Shown one piece after another: positions 19,307-27,755 of a stretch of 64,000 bases of DNA. The stretch is from assembly GCF_019583405.1 (NCBI RefSeq), contig NZ_SZUU01000003.1:606941-670940 (forward strand). The letters are read 5' to 3'. Both the position numbers and the translations under genes were made by a program. The number at the start of each line of letters is the position of its first letter. Position 1 is the first letter of the stretch. Source of the stretch: Bacteroides fragilis (GTDB lineage: Bacteria > Bacteroidota > Bacteroidia > Bacteroidales > Bacteroidaceae). The notes beneath the pieces were generated by a model, which saw nothing but the letters and a program-made list of their open reading frames with translations, was not told the origin of the DNA and did no database searches.

Positions 19307-21322
19307 ATGAAACATTTATTATGCTGTTTATTGGCTTTATGCTGTACTGTCAGTCTTTATGGACAAGCGTTAGGCCAATCCGTAAAATGGGATTTAAAAA
19401 GCCTGTTCTTTGATGGAAAACGCATCGTTCCCGTCATGGGCGAAATACATTATTCACGCATTCCTGTTGAAGAATGGAAACAAGAGTTACAAAAGATGAA
19501 AGCCGGTGGAGTTACCATTATTGCTAATTATGTATTTTGGAACCACGTTGAGGAAGAAGAAGGTATCTTCAACTGGAGTGGGCAACGTTCCTTGCGCTAT
19601 TTCCTTGAATTGTGCAAGGAGGAAGACTTTCCGGTAGTTTTGCGTATCGGTCCTTTCTGCCATGGTGAGGCACGATGTGGAGGGATTCCCGACTGGATGG
19701 TAAACAAAGGGATCGAGTTGCGTTCTGAAGACCCACGTTTCCTACATTACGTCGAAGCCCTATATCGACAAATATTCACCCAAGTTCAAGGACTCTTATG
19801 GAAAGACGGAGGCCCCATAGTGGCTTGCCAATTCGATAATGAATTCGGAGGAGAAGGTTCCTACTTGATGACTTTGAAGCATATCGCTCAAAAGATTGGA
19901 TTCGACCTTCCTTTCTACACCCGTACAGGATGGCCGGAATTGAAAAGTCCCATCCCCTATGGGGAAATGTTACCTCTCTATGGTGATTATGCGGATGGTT
20001 TCTGGGATCGCAGTATCGAAGCTTCCGTCGGTGATCATTGGACGGCCTTTAATTTCAAAGCAAACCGTTCCTCTTCGGCAATAGCCAGCGAACAATTGAA
20101 AGAGGGCAACGGACGTATCACAGAAGGAGATGAACTTTATCCTTATTTTACTTGTGAACTGGGTGGAGGTATGGTGACCAGTTACCACCGGAGGGTATAC
20201 GTGTATCCCAAAGATGCCTACTCGTTAGGTGTCGTGAAATTAGGTTCGGGTTCCAATTTGTTGGGATATTATATGTACCATGGTGGTACCAATCCGGAAG
20301 GCAAAACGTACCTTAACGAGATGCAACGCACGCCCTACACCAATTGGAATGACCTACCGGTGAAAACTTACGATTTTCAGGCTCCCTTGGGAGAATTCGG
20401 ACAAAAGAATCCGCACTATTATACTTTGCGCAAGCTCCATTTGTTCGCACATGATTATGGTGAGACCTTGGCTCCGATGGAAGCGGTATTTCCGCAAGCT
20501 GACAAGCCCTTTGTCAAAGGTGTAGATAGTTACTTGCGCTGGAGTTATCGACAGAAGGATAATAGTGCTTTTGTGTTTATTAACAATTATGAACGTTTAC
20601 AGAATCTTTCCGCCAAAAAAGGTGTGCGCTTCGATGTATGCGGAGTCAAGTTCCCTCGCAAGGCTATGACTATTCCTGCTGGTACGGCTTGTATCTTTCC
20701 GGTCAATATAGATGGAATGCGCTATGCTACTGCCCAAATCATCGCCAAGCGTAACGGAAATATCTACTTAGAGCAAGTGGAAGGTATCCCTACCGAGATA
20801 GCGATTGATGGAAAGGTATTGCGTAATATAAAGCCACTTGGTGTGGAAACTCCTGTGTATAAGAACATCTATTTGCTCACCCCGTTCGATGCCGAACTTC
20901 TCTTCCTTGAGGACAAGGATTTGCCCAAGATACCCTCTATGTCTCCCGTACAATACCACAAAGTGAAAGAAGCTGGCTCACTCCGCAAAATAACTATTGG
21001 TGTGGCTGGTGTAGCCGAGGAGCCCGTTGATGCTGATTTCGATCAGGCTGCGGTTTACACCATAGACGTACCTGCTCAGGGAGGTTTGCTCCGCATTAAA
21101 TATCAAGGCGATTGTGCTCGCCTCTATGCCGATGGTAAACTGGTAGGCGACAATTTTTATAATGGACGTGAGTTTCTGTACGGTCTATGGCGTCTGCCTA
21201 AGGGGGTGAAGCAATTGGAATTACGCATTTTGCCTATGCAACCCAATGAACCTGTTTACTTCCCCCGTGAAGCGGACACTACGCCTGGTGAAAAGGTAAT
21301 TTCATGCGAAGTGTGTAAATAA
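19307..21322 (+). CDS. GH35 beta-galactosidase
   Basis: The product (671 aa) is a GH35 retaining beta-galactosidase. The start at 19307 (MKHLLCCLLALCC) is preferred over an upstream in-frame ATG at 19232 because it begins a clean signal peptide. Landmarks are MGEIHYSRIPVEEW, GPFCHGEARCGGIPDWM, the acid/base Glu179 in DNEFGGEG and the nucleophile Glu284 in CELGGG. It likely removes beta-1,3- or beta-1,4-galactose exposed after alpha-galactose removal by the GH110 enzyme. It is the last gene of the PUL; a 232-bp gap with a weak hairpin separates it from GH20. Confidence 0.92.
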   Translation: MKHLLCCLLALCCTVSLYGQALGQSVKWDLKSLFFDGKRIVPVMGEIHYSRIPVEEWKQELQKMKAGGVTIIANYVFWNHVEEEEGIFNWSGQRSLRYFLELCKEEDFPVVLRIGPFCHGEARCGGIPDWMVNKGIELRSEDPRFLHYVEALYRQIFTQVQGLLWKDGGPIVACQFDNEFGGEGSYLMTLKHIAQKIGFDLPFYTRTGWPELKSPIPYGEMLPLYGDYADGFWDRSIEASVGDHWTAFNFKANRSSSAIASEQLKEGNGRITEGDELYPYFTCELGGGMVTSYHRRVYVYPKDAYSLGVVKLGSGSNLLGYYMYHGGTNPEGKTYLNEMQRTPYTNWNDLPVKTYDFQAPLGEFGQKNPHYYTLRKLHLFAHDYGETLAPMEAVFPQADKPFVKGVDSYLRWSYRQKDNSAFVFINNYERLQNLSAKKGVRFDVCGVKFPRKAMTIPAGTACIFPVNIDGMRYATAQIIAKRNGNIYLEQVEGIPTEIAIDGKVLRNIKPLGVETPVYKNIYLLTPFDAELLFLEDKDLPKIPSMSPVQYHKVKEAGSLRKITIGVAGVAEEPVDADFDQAAVYTIDVPAQGGLLRIKYQGDCARLYADGKLVGDNFYNGREFLYGLWRLPKGVKQLELRILPMQPNEPVYFPREADTTPGEKVISCEVCK

Positions 21323-21931
21323 GGAATTTAGGTAAAAAGAATCAGTGGATAACCTTGGCAGTCTTTTATAGATGGAATTTCAGTACTTTTATATGAGAAG
21401 TCCCACTTATTAAAGTATTATAGTTTCGTCTATAGAAGTGCTGATGGTTGAGGCTTTATCGGTTTGCCGGCTGAATTAATTTGGACTTGAAAAGAAATTC
21501 TTTTATGAGTGTTAGAAACTGTTTTGAATTGGCAATTATGTCGCAAGTTTAATTCTTGCTTTCCATTGCTTTCGATTTATTTCCTAAACCGGGTTAAATG
21601 TCCAACACGAAATTTACCTTTCCCGGATTCATCATGATAAAGAACGATTTGAACCGAATGGTCCAGGTTTATTTGATTTTGAATTAGCTTCAATCTTAAT
21701 GTGATATTATCTATAAGATAAACTATCGTTTTTAAAGCCGATCATTGCGTGGAACGCACTCTTTAAGTAATAGGCAGACTGATGGGATATCTGTTTGAAC
21801 TTGCCAAATTGGTAACCTCACCTCTTTTAACATTTTATCTTCTTCGTCTTCTTTTGCTTTCTTTAGGGAGTAAGGGGCAATCATTCTTAGGGATATATTG
21901 TTCTTACAGCAACATCTAAACTTAAAAACGT
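21323..21931. other. Gene-free stretch before the decarboxylase gene
   Basis: About 610 bases without a convincing coding frame, repeat or RNA gene. It follows the PUL and precedes an isolated gene, so it may contain old remnant sequence as well as the promoter for the pyruvoyl enzyme. I see no clear promoter pair. Confidence 0.45.
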
Positions 21932-22828
21932 ATGAAAGATCTTGTGTCCGGCATCCGGTATGATGCCTCTAATGTGATTAGTCAGGCTATAGGGCCAAGT
22001 AAAGAATTTTGCATGGGATATTTAAATCCCGGCGTTGTGGGTGGTGAAGGATATATTTCGACTATGAAATTGTCAGTCGGTACAGTCAACGTGAAAGACC
22101 TCGATGCAATAACCGAAAGGATTGTAGCAAAAGATCGTTGTGAGAAGAACGACGCGTATCTCGGGCAAGTCAATCTGATGAAAGCTTCTTCTTTTTGCGG
22201 ACAGAATGGAGCTATTTGGGGATTTGATCTGGCGATGCACGATGACATTGCCAAAAGAAAAGAAATGCCTATCTATATGCAGGCGCAACCCGATGGAGTA
22301 GACATCCCTGTTTATAATATCCGTCCGTTGCTGGAGGCAACCGAACGTCTGTTCGGCCGTGCCAAGGAGCGCCGTTTCCCTGTGCTTCCGGGAGCTTACG
22401 TACCGGGAGGAAGCAGAAAAGTTGTGGCGTGCGGTCCCGTATGGGTATGGTCTGTAATCGGCCTGGCCATTCTGAAAGACCGTAGTAAAGGAGCTTGCCT
22501 GTTTGTAAAAGATGCAGGCACCTATGGAGACGATTCGACAACAGAAGGTGAAGCCATCGGTTTTTTGGAAGGCATACTCCGCAAGGCAACCAATAGTATT
22601 GCTCTTTGCGGTGAAGATCAGGATGTGATCTACGACCGTATTTACATCGGTTATAAATATACATTTGTAGAGCCCGGTCAGGTAGGTTGTGCCCTGTCGT
22701 GCACTCCCGCCATTTATATGGCGCAGAACGCTATTCCTGCTGATATGAAACCGGCCGATCTTTGCCAGATGACTATCAGTGACTGGGAAGAGAAGCTGGG
22801 GTTGGAAGAGTTGACGATCTTCGAATAG
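21932..22828 (+). CDS. Pyruvoyl-type histidine decarboxylase homologue, altered active site
   Basis: The product (298 aa) matches pyruvoyl-dependent histidine decarboxylase (HdcA) proenzymes throughout: the GYLNPGVVGGEGY block, DAYLGQVNLMKASSF with the self-cleavage pair Ser86-Ser87, VWSVIGLAILKDRSKG, and VEPGQVGCALSCTPAIY. Cleavage at Ser86-Ser87 would give a beta chain of about 86 residues and a pyruvoyl-capped alpha chain. Aligned by eye with the Lactobacillus 30a enzyme, Asp63 (here Asp68), Glu66 (Glu71) and Phe195 (Phe191) are kept. The catalytic Glu197 is replaced by Lys193 (FVKDAG instead of FVEDAG), and Tyr62 by Lys67. No histidine/histamine antiporter or histidyl-tRNA synthetase neighbour is present. 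It may therefore decarboxylate another amino acid or have lost histidine activity. Family assignment is strong; substrate is open. Confidence 0.85.
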   Translation: MKDLVSGIRYDASNVISQAIGPSKEFCMGYLNPGVVGGEGYISTMKLSVGTVNVKDLDAITERIVAKDRCEKNDAYLGQVNLMKASSFCGQNGAIWGFDLAMHDDIAKRKEMPIYMQAQPDGVDIPVYNIRPLLEATERLFGRAKERRFPVLPGAYVPGGSRKVVACGPVWVWSVIGLAILKDRSKGACLFVKDAGTYGDDSTTEGEAIGFLEGILRKATNSIALCGEDQDVIYDRIYIGYKYTFVEPGQVGCALSCTPAIYMAQNAIPADMKPADLCQMTISDWEEKLGLEELTIFE

Positions 22829-22845
22829 GAGTTTTGTAATCAAAT

Positions 22846-22948
22846 ACAAGCTACGGACAGGTACACAGGTTTATGATCCTGAGGACGGGTTTCTTTTCTA
22901 TTCGTCCCTGGTTGTTCGTTTGTGGTAGGTGTACCTTCCGTAGCTTGT
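22846..22948. terminator. Long bidirectional terminator between convergent genes
   Basis: A near-perfect 20-bp inverted repeat (22846-22866 with 22929-22948, one bulged base) encloses an inner GGACG/CGTCC hairpin (22883-22887 with 22903-22907). A run of five T follows at 22952. It lies between the convergent decarboxylase-like and nudC genes and probably ends transcription in both directions. Confidence 0.75.
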
Positions 22949-22955
22949 TCTGTTT

Positions 22956-23738
22956 TTACTGTTGTGCGATCCACCAGTCGATCATCTTACGTGCCAGGCT
23001 AAGTTTGCGGGGAAGTTCCGGCAAGTGATCCCTGGTATAGAAGTTCCCGGAGCTGAGCTCGTCATCTTGCAGGCGGATGTCACCACCGGCGTAGTCGGCG
23101 ATAAATCCCACCATCAGTCCGCTCGGATAGGGCCAGGGCTGACTGCCGAAATAACGGATGTTTTTCACATCGAGCCCGGTTTCTTCTTTTACTTCCCTTA
23201 CCACACACTCTTCCAATGTCTCGCCTGTTTCGAGGAATCCGGCTACCAGGCTATTGAAAGTACCTTTAAAGTTGCGGGCATGTACCAGTAACAGGGAGTC
23301 TTCTTTGCGCACCAATACCAGGATGGCTGTTGAGATGACCGGATAGATTTCTCTGCCACAATTCGGGCATTTCTTCATAATGGGTTCTTTCTGTACCAGC
23401 GGAGTTCCACAAGTGGGGCAGTAACGGTTGCTGCGGTCCCAGTAGAGAATTTCGTGAACCTTGCCTGCGGCCTGATAGTGTTCCTGCGACAAGTAATCAT
23501 AAGAAGTGCGCAATCCTATCTGCACGTATTCCGGAGTTTCGGCTATCGGAGAGTCGGTGTAGAAAGCTTTGCATACCATACCCGTTGCCGTGGAGATGGT
23601 GTGTACGGTTGTTCCTTTCGGAATGGTGACAGGGGCATTCTCGCCCGTGGGGATGGAAAAAGCATTGTCGTTCTTTTCCAACAGTAACTGATCTTGGTAA
23701 AAGATAAACCACCAGTAGTTGGTTTCTGTATTTATCAT
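22956..23738 (-). CDS. nudC: NAD(+) diphosphatase (NudC-type Nudix hydrolase)
   Basis: The product (260 aa) hydrolyses NAD(H), and in other species removes NAD caps from RNA. The zinc ribbon has four cysteines (CPTCGTPL ... CPNCGREIYP, about residues 114-135). The Nudix box GFLETGETLEECVVREVKEE follows, and the downstream SQPWPYPSGLM signature is specific to the NADH pyrophosphatase subfamily. It sits 31 bp after the ABC-F gene on the same strand, so the two probably share a transcript. Confidence 0.93.
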   Translation of the reverse strand: MINTETNYWWFIFYQDQLLLEKNDNAFSIPTGENAPVTIPKGTTVHTISTATGMVCKAFYTDSPIAETPEYVQIGLRTSYDYLSQEHYQAAGKVHEILYWDRSNRYCPTCGTPLVQKEPIMKKCPNCGREIYPVISTAILVLVRKEDSLLLVHARNFKGTFNSLVAGFLETGETLEECVVREVKEETGLDVKNIRYFGSQPWPYPSGLMVGFIADYAGGDIRLQDDELSSGNFYTRDHLPELPRKLSLARKMIDWWIAQQ

Positions 23739-23769
23739 TTGGGCATTATTCTTTTTAATCGGTGCAAAA

Positions 23770-25359
23770 TTATAAAAAGATACTCTTTTTGATGCCGGTT
23801 TCCTTTACAAAATATTCATCATGTGATACAAGCAGTACACTGCCCGTATAATTCCGAATGGTGGCTGTGATGATTTCGATACTTTGTATATCCAGATTAT
23901 TGGTAGGCTCGTCCAGGATAAAGAGGTCAGGCGTGTTGTTATTAATCATCAGGCAGCAGAAAGCGAGTCGCATTTTTTCACCTCCACTGAGTTGGATGCA
24001 AGGTTGATCCCAGCTCGTTGCCGGGAAGAGAAAGCGATTCAACCTGATTTTTATTTCGTGCTCCGGCAGGGCACGTACATTGAATGATTCTGCTTGTTGA
24101 AGCACCGTCAGCTGATTGCAGATGATGGAATATTCCTGATTGAGATAGATGTAACTGAACGCGGTGCGCTCCAGTGTGCCCGAAGCAGGCAATAGTTCTC
24201 CGGTGACCAGTTTTAATAAGGTAGTTTTACCACTCCCGTTGTCTCCTTCGATACGTATCCGGTCACCGCTTTTCAGTTGGAAACTTAGGGGAGCCTTCCA
24301 TAAAAACGAAATTTCATAAGTGAAGTTTATATCACGGGCAGTCAGTAATATTTTTCCCGGATGTAAAGCCGAAGCGTTGAAATCGGTTTTAAGCAGTGAC
24401 ACTTCGGCCAACCTGTTGCGTATCTGACTTCGTTCGGCGGCAAGTTTTTCCGATTTGTCCCGGTGGATGTCTGCCAGTTTAGTGGTACTTTTTTCTGCCC
24501 GGTCTTTCAGGGTATTGATGGCCATGCGGGAAAGGCCTTTTTGAAGGACCGTTTTTTCGCTCCGTACATTTTGCTTGTCTTTTCGTTCGGCAACCTCACG
24601 TGCCACCTTCCGTACTTGCCGGAGTTCTTTCTCCTTTTCATCCAGTTGTTGTTGCAAAGCACTGAGCAAAAGCTCTTTCTGCTGTTTGTAGAATTCGTAG
24701 TTCCCTCCGTAAAACACAAGTGTGCTACGGCTCAGTTCGCAGGTTTCGGGAAGCAGATTGAGCAGAGTACGGTCGTGGCTGACTACAATCAGCGCAGAAC
24801 GGCATTTCTTCACCCATTCATACAGTTTGTTGCGTCCTTGGCTGTCGAGGTGATTGGTCGGTTCATCCATCAATATCACGGAAGTTTCCTGCAGTTCCAT
24901 GCCTGTTAGGAATACGCGTGTCTTTTCTCCGCCACTCAATGTATGCATGGGCTGGTCAAGAGACATTGTTCCGAGCCCCCATCCATTGAGAGCTGCTGTG
25001 GCTTTTTCTTCAATGTTCCAGTCGTCATCGAGGATATTGAAGTTGACGATGGAAGTATCTCCATCCAGAATGGCATGGAGGGCTTTTCGTTTTCCGTCTA
25101 TCCCGAGGGCTTCGGCAATGCTCATTTTATCATATTGTCCGAAGTGCTGGGGCACATAATAAGGGGCGAATGGACGGAGTACGGTTCCCGAACACGGTTG
25201 CAGTTGTCCGGATATGATTTGCAGCAATGTTGACTTGCCACAACCATTATTGCCGATCAGAGCCAATTGCTGTCCTTTGCTGACAGAGAAACTGAGATTT
25301 TGAAAAAGAACTTCTTTATCGGGATGGATATAGGTGATTTGTTGTACTTGGATACACAT
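23770..25359 (-). CDS. ABC-F family ATPase
   Basis: The product (529 aa) has two ABC ATPase domains and no membrane segments, the ABC-F plan of ribosome-associated factors. Walker A motifs are GNNGCGKST and GDNGSGKTT. The signatures LSGGEKTR and LSGGEKMR precede Walker B MDEPTNHLD and LDEPTNNLD. A highly charged linker (about residues 230-310, KEKELRQVRKVAREVAER) connects the domains and would reach toward the ribosomal P/E-site region. Members of this family either protect ribosomes from antibiotics or act in translation; the sequence alone does not decide. It precedes nudC in the same direction. Confidence 0.88.
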   Translation of the reverse strand: MCIQVQQITYIHPDKEVLFQNLSFSVSKGQQLALIGNNGCGKSTLLQIISGQLQPCSGTVLRPFAPYYVPQHFGQYDKMSIAEALGIDGKRKALHAILDGDTSIVNFNILDDDWNIEEKATAALNGWGLGTMSLDQPMHTLSGGEKTRVFLTGMELQETSVILMDEPTNHLDSQGRNKLYEWVKKCRSALIVVSHDRTLLNLLPETCELSRSTLVFYGGNYEFYKQQKELLLSALQQQLDEKEKELRQVRKVAREVAERKDKQNVRSEKTVLQKGLSRMAINTLKDRAEKSTTKLADIHRDKSEKLAAERSQIRNRLAEVSLLKTDFNASALHPGKILLTARDINFTYEISFLWKAPLSFQLKSGDRIRIEGDNGSGKTTLLKLVTGELLPASGTLERTAFSYIYLNQEYSIICNQLTVLQQAESFNVRALPEHEIKIRLNRFLFPATSWDQPCIQLSGGEKMRLAFCCLMINNNTPDLFILDEPTNNLDIQSIEIITATIRNYTGSVLLVSHDEYFVKETGIKKSIFL

Positions 25360-25590
25360 ACTTGTCTATTGGTTTGAAAGTAAATATTTGCTGTTGATGA
25401 TAGCGGGTAGGGGAGAGACAAACACAATAGGGGTTAAACAACACGGATTCGTGATGCTTAACAGTACATGAAAAGAAGCATTTGGGAAAAGTGATGTTTA
25501 CCGGAAGGTGTTGTCTTACTTAGATATTCTCATGGCCATATGTATGAAATTAGATCGCAAAGATAGAAGATATTCCGGCAATTACAAAAA

Positions 25591-25622
25591 GAGAGGGGAG
25601 AAATCTGAAACTTCTCCCCTCT
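25591..25622 (-). terminator. Terminator of the rclA-like gene
   Basis: GAGAGGGGAGAA (25591-25602) pairs with TTCTCCCCTCT (25612-25622) around a nine-base loop. Read on the reverse strand it is followed by a T run, complementary to CAAAAA at 25585-25590. It lies 10 bases beyond the stop of the reverse-strand oxidoreductase gene. Confidence 0.8.
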
Positions 25623-25632
25623 TCTCGTTAAA

Positions 25633-27009
25633 CTAATCTATTGAAAACAATTCATTCAGTCCTTCGCCCATACTTGGATGTGTAAAGATGAAATCGCGAA
25701 GGAAGGTATAATGTTGTCCGGTCTTCATCGCCATGTTTACTATGTTAATGACTTCGGAAGATTCGGCACAGAACAGCGTGCAGCCCATGATGCGTCCCGA
25801 ATGGCTGTCGACGATGGCTTTCAGTATGCCGTCAGTCTGTTGCAGCGTGCGTGCACGCGGCAGTGCAGAGGCCGGAAGGCGTGACACCTTGAAGGAATAT
25901 CCCCGTTTGATGGCTTCTTCCTCGGTCAGTCCGACGTGTGAGAGAGGCGGGTCTATAAATACCGAGTATGCCACCGGATTGCGGTCGTCGGCCGTGCGTT
26001 CTTTGTTGCCGAAAAGGTCGTCCCGGATAATCCGGTAATCATCCAGCGAAATATAAGTAAACTGCAACCCGCCTTTTACATCACCCATCGCCCAGATGTT
26101 CGGGGCAGTGGTATGCAGATAACCGTTCACGACGATAGCTCCGTGACTGTCTACTTCGACTCCGGCCGCTTGAAGATTCAGACCTTCGATCATCGGTTTG
26201 CGTCCTGTGGCTATCAGGATGGCATCGCCTTCTATAGTGACGGGTTTTCCGTCGGCTGTATCCGTGTAAGTCAGCGTCACGCCGTCGGCTGTGTCTTGTA
26301 TGGATTGGGCACGGGCATTGAGGCGGATTTCTATCCCTTTCTTTTCGAGTGTTTCCTTAACGGCATCCGCTATATCACGGTCTTCGCGGGCAATAAACTT
26401 ATTTCCTCCTTCGAGCACGGTCACTTTACTGCCGAAGCTTGCGTACATCGAGGCAAACTCCAGGCCGATGTAGCCACCGCCCACAATGATCAGATGGCGT
26501 GGCAATACGTCCAGTTCCATCAGTGAGGTGCTGGTATATACCCGCTTGCTGTCTTTCAGCCCGTCGATGGCCGGTATAATGCTGGTAGAGCCGGTATTAA
26601 TGAAAATCTTCTTTCCCTGAAGTTCGATCACTTCGTCGGGGAGGGTTACTTTCACTACATCCTTTGAAACGAACGATGCCATTCCGGTATAGATGGTCAC
26701 GTTGGGAAGGCTGCTCAGCTTATTGAATATATTGGCCCTTGAAGCTGCTGTCATCTCGTTCTTGCGTGCTATGGCAGCTTTGTAAGCCTCAGCCTGCTTC
26801 TCGTAATCGGTAGGATAGAGCCAACTCACCTTTTCGGCTTCGTGGATAAGCCGCTTGGTGGGTACGCAAGCTATATTGGGGCAGGTACCTCCATACATCA
26901 TAGCGGAACGTTCAATCAGTGCGACCTTCCAGCCGCGTTTGGCTAATTCGGCAGTCAGCGTTTTGCCTCCTTTGCCGAAACCGATAATAATGGCATCATA
27001 TTGTTTCAT
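25633..27009 (-). CDS. rclA: RclA-like FAD-dependent disulfide reductase family protein
   Basis: The product (458 aa) is a group I pyridine nucleotide-disulfide oxidoreductase. The FAD-binding segment AIIIGFGKGGKTL, the redox pair Cys43/Cys48 in GGTCPNIACVPTK, the second nucleotide-binding loop IVGGGYIGLEFASM and the C-terminal FTHPSMGEGLNELF block are intact. Over its full length it resembles E. coli RclA, a copper(II) reductase that protects against reactive chlorine, more than dihydrolipoamide dehydrogenase or mercuric reductase. The upstream RclC-like gene and AraC regulator on the same strand repeat the rcl gene set, which supports the call. Dihydrolipoamide dehydrogenase is unlikely because no 2-oxoacid dehydrogenase genes are nearby. 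Confidence 0.82.
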   Translation of the reverse strand: MKQYDAIIIGFGKGGKTLTAELAKRGWKVALIERSAMMYGGTCPNIACVPTKRLIHEAEKVSWLYPTDYEKQAEAYKAAIARKNEMTAASRANIFNKLSSLPNVTIYTGMASFVSKDVVKVTLPDEVIELQGKKIFINTGSTSIIPAIDGLKDSKRVYTSTSLMELDVLPRHLIIVGGGYIGLEFASMYASFGSKVTVLEGGNKFIAREDRDIADAVKETLEKKGIEIRLNARAQSIQDTADGVTLTYTDTADGKPVTIEGDAILIATGRKPMIEGLNLQAAGVEVDSHGAIVVNGYLHTTAPNIWAMGDVKGGLQFTYISLDDYRIIRDDLFGNKERTADDRNPVAYSVFIDPPLSHVGLTEEEAIKRGYSFKVSRLPASALPRARTLQQTDGILKAIVDSHSGRIMGCTLFCAESSEVINIVNMAMKTGQHYTFLRDFIFTHPSMGEGLNELFSID

Positions 27010-27065
27010 AATTCTTATTACTTTTAGGATGTATCTTTATGTAAGTTTATAACATTCCGCAACCC

Positions 27066-27668
27066 TTATTTGTTTCGCTTTTCCCAGTCGGCTTTCTTCA
27101 ATGAATTCAGTACACGTTGTGAGGAGTCGGAGAGTAGGGTAACGGCGCTTGCCAGAATTACGATATCTTTAATAACCAGACGTCCGGCACCGGACAGTAA
27201 GGGGAAGCCGTATTCTCCGCTTCCCAGGTTCGGAACCCAGACTTCGGGAGTAGTCACCAGGAAGGAGAGAGTGCCAAGCGTCATGATGATGGCCAGTGTG
27301 TCGCCCACAAGTGCCACTTTGGGGAAGAAGATGCCTAAGAAAACCAGAATGCCGATGGACATAATCAAAGCTCCCAGTCCGTAAGAGAACGTGTAGGTCC
27401 TGTTCGCTTCGTGCCATTCACGGTTGGCGGGGACGTATGCGCCTTCGGGATTTTTGTGCTCTTTATACTCGGGTGCGTCTTTGGCATAGAAGAAACTCAT
27501 AAACGGACTGTTGGCTACGAACGGAACAATGCCGTCGGCTTCATAATGAAAATACTTCAAACCGCCGATCCATACGAAAACAACAAGGATGGCTACGCGG
27601 ATAAACTTTAGTCCGAAACCTTTCAGACCGGATGCTACTGTGAGCAGAGTGATAAATTTCTCTTTCAT
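27066..27668 (-). CDS. rclC: RclC/YkgB-like DUF417 membrane protein
   Basis: The product (200 aa from the ATG at 27668; an upstream TTG start is less likely) is an inner-membrane protein with about four hydrophobic helices. Helices include RVAILVVFVWIGGLKYF, the GALIMSIGILVFLGIFF region, and a TLAIIMTLGTLSFLVTTPE block. The KYFHYEADGIVPFVANSPFMSF segment is typical of the DUF417 (YkgB/RclC) family. In E. coli, RclC belongs to the reactive-chlorine defence operon; its biochemical role is poorly known. It lies 56 bp before rclA and after an AraC regulator. Confidence 0.82.
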   Translation of the reverse strand: MKEKFITLLTVASGLKGFGLKFIRVAILVVFVWIGGLKYFHYEADGIVPFVANSPFMSFFYAKDAPEYKEHKNPEGAYVPANREWHEANRTYTFSYGLGALIMSIGILVFLGIFFPKVALVGDTLAIIMTLGTLSFLVTTPEVWVPNLGSGEYGFPLLSGAGRLVIKDIVILASAVTLLSDSSQRVLNSLKKADWEKRNK

Positions 27669-27755
27669 GCTATTTCTTTTTATGGGTTTAACTTTCTGAT
27701 GCAAAGATCAGGGTTTTCCCATCGGTGCGAAATAGCAATATCGCCGTATGAATTG

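Noticed and set aside
25633..27009. Mercuric reductase or dihydrolipoamide dehydrogenase
   Set aside because: No heavy-metal domain, no C-terminal Cys-Cys pair and no 2-oxoacid dehydrogenase neighbours. The RclC-like gene next to it fits RclA better.
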